DNA of 64,000 nt from the NCBI RefSeq assembly GCF_023701525.1, contig NZ_JAMQAW010000070.1, positions 1-64,000 on the forward strand, written 5' to 3'. The notes under the pieces are model-generated. The model was not told where the DNA came from, did not search any database, and saw nothing but the letters and a program-made list of their open reading frames with translations. The position numbers and the translations under genes are program-made. Positions 59,355 through 64,000 of this stretch are shown here, piece by piece. The stretch's first letter is position 1. Every line of letters starts with the position of its first letter. The stretch is from Streptomyces albipurpureus. Lineage in GTDB: Bacteria; Actinomycetota; Actinomycetes; Streptomycetales; Streptomycetaceae.

Positions 59355-60838
59355 TGCGGAATCCTCACCTTCGCGCCCTCGGAGAGCGCCGGGCTGGTCA
59401 CCTCGACCTTGCCGCCGGCGAACAGACCTGTCCTGACGGGGATGAAACGGTCGCTGCCGGTTCCGTCGGCGGCCAGTTCCAGGGCGTGGCCCCCTTCGGC
59501 GAGGGCCACGAGCGCGGCAACCGGAACGGTCAGCACCCCCTTGCGCTCCTTCACCACATACCGAACCGTGACCGGCCCGCTCTCCAGCCTGCCCAGGGCC
59601 TTCTGGTCGGAGAAGGTGATCACCACGGACACGGTTGCCGGCCCGCTGCCCGCCGCTCCGGTGCCGCCGTCGCTTCCCTCACCACTTCCCGAACCCTCGG
59701 TCGGCGCGGACGCGTCGTTGCCCACACTGGCCACCTTCGCCTTGACCGACCGTCCATCGGGAAGCTCGACCGTCACCGAACTGCCTCGCTGGGCCCATTC
59801 GGTATCGGCGGCGGGCGCGTTCACGCTCACCATGCGGGAGGTGCTGGTGTAGCTCACCGGATCGCCCGCGGCCGATCCGCCGACGCGCACACTGGTGGCC
59901 GCGATGCGGATCGGGCCAGGACCGTAGACGATGTCCCCGGCGCTGACCCGGCCGGTCTGGGGGATGCCGAGGTCCTTCTGCCACCGCTTGACAGCCTGCG
60001 CGGTCAGCTCGGAGTACGACTCGTCGACGGTGAAGCCCGAGTACCCCAAGGCGCTCAGATTGGTCTCGAACTGTTTGACGTCCATGCCGCGCAGGGGAGT
60101 TGTCCGCTCCCGCGGAGCGGTGGCCGGGCGTCCGGCGCCGGTGGCCGTGACGCTCTCGGCGCTCGCACCGCCCGCCTGACCACCACTGCCTGTGGTGTCG
60201 CTGGTCCCGCCGCCCCCACTCCCGCTGTTTCCACCACTGCCTGTGCCGGCGCTCGCCGATGCCCCTTCGGTTCCGCTGCTGGCGCTCCCGCTGCCACCGG
60301 TGCTCCCACTGCCCGCCGCCGCGGACGTACCACCGGCGCTGGCGCCGGTAGCGCCACGGCTGTCGTCGCCCCCTCGGCCGTCGTCAGCGGGGGCAGCAGC
60401 CGACGGCACCGCCAGATCGCGGTACATGGGCATGCTGCCGTAGAGCAGCGTCACCGGGCGGTCGTTGACCCGCAGCACCGGCTGTCCGCGGCCCACCTTC
60501 GTGCCACGCTCGGGCAACCAGGTCACCGTGCCTTGCGCCTTGATCGGGAAGGGCACCTCGGGCCCGTGCCCGAGTCGCCCGTCGATCTCGGTCTGGTCGA
60601 TCAGGGTGGAACGCGTCACCTGCACCGTCTTGCTGCCGCGGCCCGGAGACCCTTCCGACACCTCGTCGTCCCCACCCAGACCCAGAGCCCCCACCGCGCT
60701 CACCGCGGCGACCACCACGATCGCCACCCCCACCAGGAGCGGGCCACGGCCTCGCCGAACACCCCTTCGCCCTCGCGGGTGCTGCTCCACCACGGTCGCG
60801 CCCGATCTGTGCTGTTCCTCGTCCGTCATGGCATCCAC
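59351..60838 (-). CDS. MacA-like adaptor with peptidoglycan-binding domain
   Basis: A protein of 495 residues. One N-terminal transmembrane helix (about 33-52), a biotinyl-lipoyl-like segment (ERGTKVGRGQPVLRVNDRPV), a long Ser/Gly/Thr-rich stretch (about 145-240), a PG_binding_1 domain (QFETNLSALGYSGFTVDESY...VKRWQKDLG), and barrel domains with ITFSDQKALGRLESGPVTVR. This is the typical Gram-positive partner of MacB-like pumps, linking the pump to the wall. GTG 60838 or ATG 60829 are equally possible starts. Confidence 0.88.
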   Translation of the reverse strand: MDAMTDEEQHRSGATVVEQHPRGRRGVRRGRGPLLVGVAIVVVAAVSAVGALGLGGDDEVSEGSPGRGSKTVQVTRSTLIDQTEIDGRLGHGPEVPFPIKAQGTVTWLPERGTKVGRGQPVLRVNDRPVTLLYGSMPMYRDLAVPSAAAPADDGRGGDDSRGATGASAGGTSAAAGSGSTGGSGSASSGTEGASASAGTGSGGNSGSGGGGTSDTTGSGGQAGGASAESVTATGAGRPATAPRERTTPLRGMDVKQFETNLSALGYSGFTVDESYSELTAQAVKRWQKDLGIPQTGRVSAGDIVYGPGPIRIAATSVRVGGSAAGDPVSYTSTSRMVSVNAPAADTEWAQRGSSVTVELPDGRSVKAKVASVGNDASAPTEGSGSGEGSDGGTGAAGSGPATVSVVITFSDQKALGRLESGPVTVRYVVKERKGVLTVPVAALVALAEGGHALELAADGTGSDRFIPVRTGLFAGGKVEVTSPALSEGAKVRIPQ

Positions 60839-60850
60839 GGTCCTCGCCCA

Positions 60851-61444
60851 TCAGCCCTGGGGCGTGTAGGTGCCGTCCGCCGGAACCCCGATGATCGAGC
60901 CGCATTCACGCGCGGCGCGCTTGGCTCCCGCGGACGATTGGTCCCAGGTGACCTCTTCGGTGTGACCGTCGTCATTGGTGTCGGGGAAGTCGGGAGCGCC
61001 CTTGTCCTGCATGCACTTCGAGTACTTCTTGCGGGTCTCGATCTCCTTCTTGCTCAACTTGCCCTGCTGGGCCTTCTCAACGCCCGCCGGCACGGCAAGG
61101 CTCAGATCGCTGCACTTCTCCATGGCCGCCAGGAACTTCGGGTCCTTCTTCAACTTGCTCGCGTCTCCGAGCTTCACCGAGCCCTTGGCGTCCGGGTCAG
61201 GGGCATCGAGGCCCTTGTCCCGCAGGCACTGGACCCACTTGCGCTGACCCTCGACATAGGTGGCGAGTTCACTTGTCGCCCCCTTGTCGTTCTGGGCACC
61301 GGCCTTGTCACCCTGCACGGACGCGACCTCGTCCTTCTCGCTGTCCTTGCCGTCGCCGTCACCGCAGCCGGTGAGTGTCAACGCCACCGCTGAGGCCATC
61401 CCCACCACCACGAGCCGGCCACCGAACCATCGACGCGCACTCAT
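60851..61444 (-). CDS. Lipoprotein of the MacAB-like operon
   Basis: A protein of 197 residues. A lipoprotein signal ends at lipobox LTGC (residues 24-27, LTLTGCGDG), followed by a charged linker and a helical domain with conserved Cys (KWVQCLRDKGLDAPDPD, MEKCSDL, YSKCMQDKGAPDFPD, ARECGSI). Repeated CxxxKG motifs are shared with other actinobacterial lipoproteins found beside such pumps. The ATG has GAGGGAG upstream. First gene of the operon 61444-57385. Confidence 0.85.
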   Translation of the reverse strand: MSARRWFGGRLVVVGMASAVALTLTGCGDGDGKDSEKDEVASVQGDKAGAQNDKGATSELATYVEGQRKWVQCLRDKGLDAPDPDAKGSVKLGDASKLKKDPKFLAAMEKCSDLSLAVPAGVEKAQQGKLSKKEIETRKKYSKCMQDKGAPDFPDTNDDGHTEEVTWDQSSAGAKRAARECGSIIGVPADGTYTPQG

Positions 61445-61679
61445 CCCCGGGACTCCCTCACCGTTCGTCGGCGTCCGTCCACGGAGGTGTCCGGACGACC
61501 ACGACCGTAGGTCCGGCATGTTGAAGAACCGATGAAGAAGCCATCAAGAACTCTTCCAGGCGAACGGCTTCTCCCTGTCCGAAGCGAGAGGAGAGCCCCC
61601 CCGATCGCTCACCCCGCGATCCGCACATGGGTACGACTACTCAGGCGCCTGCCCCCGCCTTACCCGTACCGTCTTCGCC

Positions 61680-62300
61680 ATGCGCAGCAGCAGCCAGAGG
61701 CTCTGGTACATCGTGGCGGGCGGGCTCGTCGTCGCCATCATCGCGACCGTGGCGGTCATCGCCCCCCGGGCCAGTGAGCTGTGGAACGGCAAGCCCTACT
61801 CCCCAGCCGACCCGGACGCGGTGGCGGAGCGGGTCCAGGACCGCTCCCGTGATCTGTTTCTGGAGATGCGGTTGCGCGACCCCATCACCCCGGGCTTCAA
61901 CACCCTCCGCTCCACCCGCTGCAAGCGGACCTCACTGATCAACTCGGGCCGTACGGATCGCAGGGCGATCGGTGTGCGACACAACTGGGGTGTGCGGAAC
62001 ATCGATGAGCGTGCCGCCCGAGGCGCCATGGACACCTTGGCCGACCGGCTCTTCGGCGATGGCTGGAAGGCCGGATACGCCTATGACAACAACGGCCCCG
62101 ACTGGTTGGAGGTCGGCTCCCGCTTCGAGGACCCCGTCACCGGGGACATCGTCGCCGTGCAGTGGGGCAGCTCCCGCCAGATGCTGGTGATCGATGTGGA
62201 GTCGCCCTGCGCCCGCATCCCAGGTGACCACCCGAAGGCCGCCGGTGGCCGGTTTGACTGGACGCCCAAGACCCCCTTCGCCGCGCCCGGAGTCAGCTGA
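61680..62300 (+). CDS. Membrane-anchored hypothetical protein
   Basis: A protein of 206 residues with one N-terminal helix (WYIVAGGLVVAIIATVAVIA, 9-28). The extracytoplasmic part has two cysteines (STRCKRT and ESPCAR) that could form a disulfide, and RFEDPVTGDIVAVQWGSSRQ. No family recognised. Divergent from the lipoprotein operon; the 235-bp gap holds both promoters. Confidence 0.7.
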   Translation: MRSSSQRLWYIVAGGLVVAIIATVAVIAPRASELWNGKPYSPADPDAVAERVQDRSRDLFLEMRLRDPITPGFNTLRSTRCKRTSLINSGRTDRRAIGVRHNWGVRNIDERAARGAMDTLADRLFGDGWKAGYAYDNNGPDWLEVGSRFEDPVTGDIVAVQWGSSRQMLVIDVESPCARIPGDHPKAAGGRFDWTPKTPFAAPGVS

Positions 62301-62452
62301 GGCCCACCGGCGTCCAGAGCTGTGCCGGGGCGGGCCCGGGCAGCGGCGGAAGACCGGTTCAGCTGGATACCGGCCCAGCGAGGGCTACCGCGCGAGCGCC
62401 GCCCGCTTCGTCACCACAGCGTGGGCGCTCCCGCACAGCCCGAGCGAGGGTG

Positions 62453-63688
62453 TCAACGGTTGAGTGCTCGGGGGGAGAACCGCACCGGCAGCGCGGTCAA
62501 CGCGCGATGGAACGGGCCCGGTCGCCAGGTCAGCTGCCCCCGTGGGGTGACCAGATCGAGGTCGGGCAGCCACTGGGTCAGCCGTTCGATGGCCTCGGTG
62601 GCGATCAGCAGCGTGTGGTGCTTCACCGGGCAGGCGTGCGGGCCGGCCGACCAGGAGAGGTGCGAGGCGTCATGGGGATGGTGGCCCCCCGCGTGCCGCT
62701 GGTCCTGCTCGGCGAAGTAGGCGAGCGCACCGTAGGACACCACCACCGGAACGGCCTCGCGTACCCATACACCGTGGAAGCTCACCGGCTTACTGGTGTA
62801 GTGAATACCGTAGTTGGACATCGGGGTCTCATAGCGGAGCACCTCCACCACCGCGTCCATCACCGGACGCGAGCCGCTGGTGAGGGTGGTGTAGTAGGCC
62901 GGGTTGCCCAGGATGCGGGAGAGCGCGTTGGTCACCAGGTTCGCGGTGGGCTCATGGCCCGCGGCGAGGGTGAGGAAGACCTGCCAGGTCACTTCCTCCG
63001 CGGTGAGCTCCAGCGGATGGTTGAGCAGCCAGCTGGTGAGGTCGTTGCCCCGCTTGGCGGTCTTCCTGGCGACGAGCTCAACGACGTACCGCCCGTACTC
63101 CTGCTCACCGATGGCCGCTCGCTCACCGCCCTCCATCATCTCGCCGATCGAGTTGTGGAGCCGGTCGCTCTCACTGTCCGGAAGGCCGAAGAGGCTGTTG
63201 AAGACCCGGGCCATCAGCGGCCGGGCGTAGTCGCCGAGCAGATCGGCGCGACCGTCCGGGCTGAACCGGGAGACAAGGGTGTCCGCCGCCTGGTGCACCC
63301 GTTCGCGCAGGTCGTGCGGTTCGATGAGGGCGAAGGCGTCGACCAGCGTGCGGCGGTAGCGAAGGTGCTCCTGACCGTCGGCGAAGAGGGTGTTCGGCCG
63401 CCAGCGCATCATCCCCAGGACCGGGGAGTCCTCGGCGACCGTCACCTCCCAGGGGCGTGGATCGTGCGACCACGTATCGGGGTCGTGGAGCAGTTCCAGC
63501 GCGGCCCGGCGATCGACCACGATGTAGGCCGGCACACCGGGCGCGAGCTCGGCCCAACCGATCGGGCCCTGGGCCTTCAACCGCTCGTAGTAGCCGGCCG
63601 GATCGGCGGCGAAACCGTCCTCCCACAGCCGGACCGGGGCCGCGAGGGAGAAGGCGTCAGCGGAAGGGGCGGGGTAGGCGGCACACAT
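62453..63688 (-). CDS. Conservon-associated cytochrome P450 with altered heme loop
   Basis: A protein of 411 residues. I-helix LAAGHEPTANLV and ExxR EVLR are present. The heme loop reads WSAGPHACPVKHH, so the conserved Phe is Trp and the Gly two after the cysteine is Val; the axial Cys is intact. It begins 2 bp after the CvnD-type GTPase gene, the standard position of a CvnE P450. Its physiological substrate is unknown; such P450s are thought to act downstream of conservon signalling. Confidence 0.9.
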   Translation of the reverse strand: MCAAYPAPSADAFSLAAPVRLWEDGFAADPAGYYERLKAQGPIGWAELAPGVPAYIVVDRRAALELLHDPDTWSHDPRPWEVTVAEDSPVLGMMRWRPNTLFADGQEHLRYRRTLVDAFALIEPHDLRERVHQAADTLVSRFSPDGRADLLGDYARPLMARVFNSLFGLPDSESDRLHNSIGEMMEGGERAAIGEQEYGRYVVELVARKTAKRGNDLTSWLLNHPLELTAEEVTWQVFLTLAAGHEPTANLVTNALSRILGNPAYYTTLTSGSRPVMDAVVEVLRYETPMSNYGIHYTSKPVSFHGVWVREAVPVVVSYGALAYFAEQDQRHAGGHHPHDASHLSWSAGPHACPVKHHTLLIATEAIERLTQWLPDLDLVTPRGQLTWRPGPFHRALTALPVRFSPRALNR

Positions 63689-63690
63689 CG

Positions 63691-64000
63691 TCAGTTGGAC
63701 TCCGGGCTCTGGCCATCGCGGGCTATCAGGTGCTGGACAAGGGCGAGCAGGGCATCGACGGAGGCATGGGGGTCCCGCGCGTCGCAGGTCACCATCGGGG
63801 TGTCGGGCTCCAGATCGAGCGAGGTGCGCAGTTGCTCATCGGTGTACTGCTGGGAGTCCGGGAAGGTGTTCAGCGCGACGGCGTACGGCAGCCCCGACTC
63901 CTCCACCAGACCCAGCACTTCGAAGGAGTCGTCGATGCGTCGGGTGTCCACCAGGACCAGAGCGCCGAGCGCGCCGTAGGAGATATCGCCCCACAGTGCG
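63691..64000 (-). CDS. CvnD-type GTPase, C-terminal part (cut by window edge)
   Basis: At least 102 residues, continuing beyond 64000. The visible part (GALGALVLVDTRRIDDSFEV, VALNTFPDSQQYTDEQLR, DTPMVTCDARD) matches the C-terminal half of the orphan GTPase at 1622-2233 (GAVLLVDTRRLTDAW, IVAVNDFGG). The P-loop must lie outside. With the P450 downstream this is the end of a conservon; cvnA-C are expected to the right. Confidence 0.88.
   Translation of the reverse strand, partial: ALWGDISYGALGALVLVDTRRIDDSFEVLGLVEESGLPYAVALNTFPDSQQYTDEQLRTSLDLEPDTPMVTCDARDPHASVDALLALVQHLIARDGQSPESN

Noticed and set aside
59348..61393. Plus-strand 681-codon frame across the MacAB-like operon
   Set aside because: It is complementary to three genes with clear family motifs and has no recognisable domain itself.
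1..64000. tRNA or rRNA genes, and insertion-sequence transposases
   Set aside because: I looked for T-loop-like signatures, rRNA-like blocks and transposase motifs and found none I could support; a tRNAscan/Infernal and ISfinder run would settle this.

Overview
The window is very GC-rich, with strong G/C bias at third codon positions, frequent GTG starts and Streptomyces-specific genes: DmdR1, AfsK, a subtilisin-inhibitor protein, conservon GTPases and P450s, and SpaA-repeat and SH3-like secreted proteins. It is a Streptomyces chromosome segment. Gene order from about 8.4 to 45.8 kb broadly follows, as far as I recall, the S. coelicolor SCO4383-SCO4423 interval (CoA ligase, pdxH, SIS protein, dmdR1, SCO4402-type protein, purU, sigma factor, STAS protein, afsK), with local insertions. 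No rRNA, tRNA or transposase gene was recognised.

Left end (1-2.3 kb): a short type I-E-like CRISPR array (4 repeats, no cas genes in view) sits between two inverted copies of an approximately 150-190 bp element (A). A third copy of A lies at 40.2 kb. Copies 2 and 3 are followed by a second repeat family (B). An orphan CvnD-type GTPase follows.

2.4-10.9 kb: a large FAD/Fe-S oxidoreductase; a small operon whose first gene looks broken by two compensating frameshifts; a divergent LysR/EamA pair; a 4-coumarate:CoA ligase-like enzyme; pdxH.

10.9-18.2 kb: a highly structured minus-strand transcript candidate with a consensus-like promoter, a 12-codon ORF and a terminator (11.3-11.54 kb); a PAS protein; a SIS protein; dmdR1 with an antisense open frame resembling the reported adm; an alpha/beta-hydrolase-fold protein lacking its nucleophile serine, downstream of a near-perfect SOS box; a secreted protease inhibitor.

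18.6-31.1 kb: an ABC exporter, a prim-pol-like protein, an NsdA-like XRE/TPR regulator, a repeat-rich membrane protein, purU, and an ECF sigma / zinc-finger anti-sigma / STAS / EF-hand cluster.

32-45.8 kb: an RsbW-type ATPase, a GlxA-type regulator, an MFS permease, two P450s (one lacking ExxR), a flavin monooxygenase, a PNPOx/TetR pair, AfsK and a second TetR.

46-54.8 kb is a cell-surface region: a frameshifted L,D-transpeptidase, a 1166-residue adhesin with seven SpaA repeats, an AraC regulator divergent from an NmrA-type reductase across four repeated half-sites, a 17-bp tandem repeat and a small secreted SH3-like protein.

55-61.4 kb: a two-component system convergent with a lipoprotein/MacA-like/MacB-like export operon. 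The right edge enters a conservon (CvnD plus P450).

The strongest candidates for undescribed biology are the structured leader-peptide RNA at 11.3-11.5 kb, the A/B repeat family around the CRISPR array, and the AraC half-site array.
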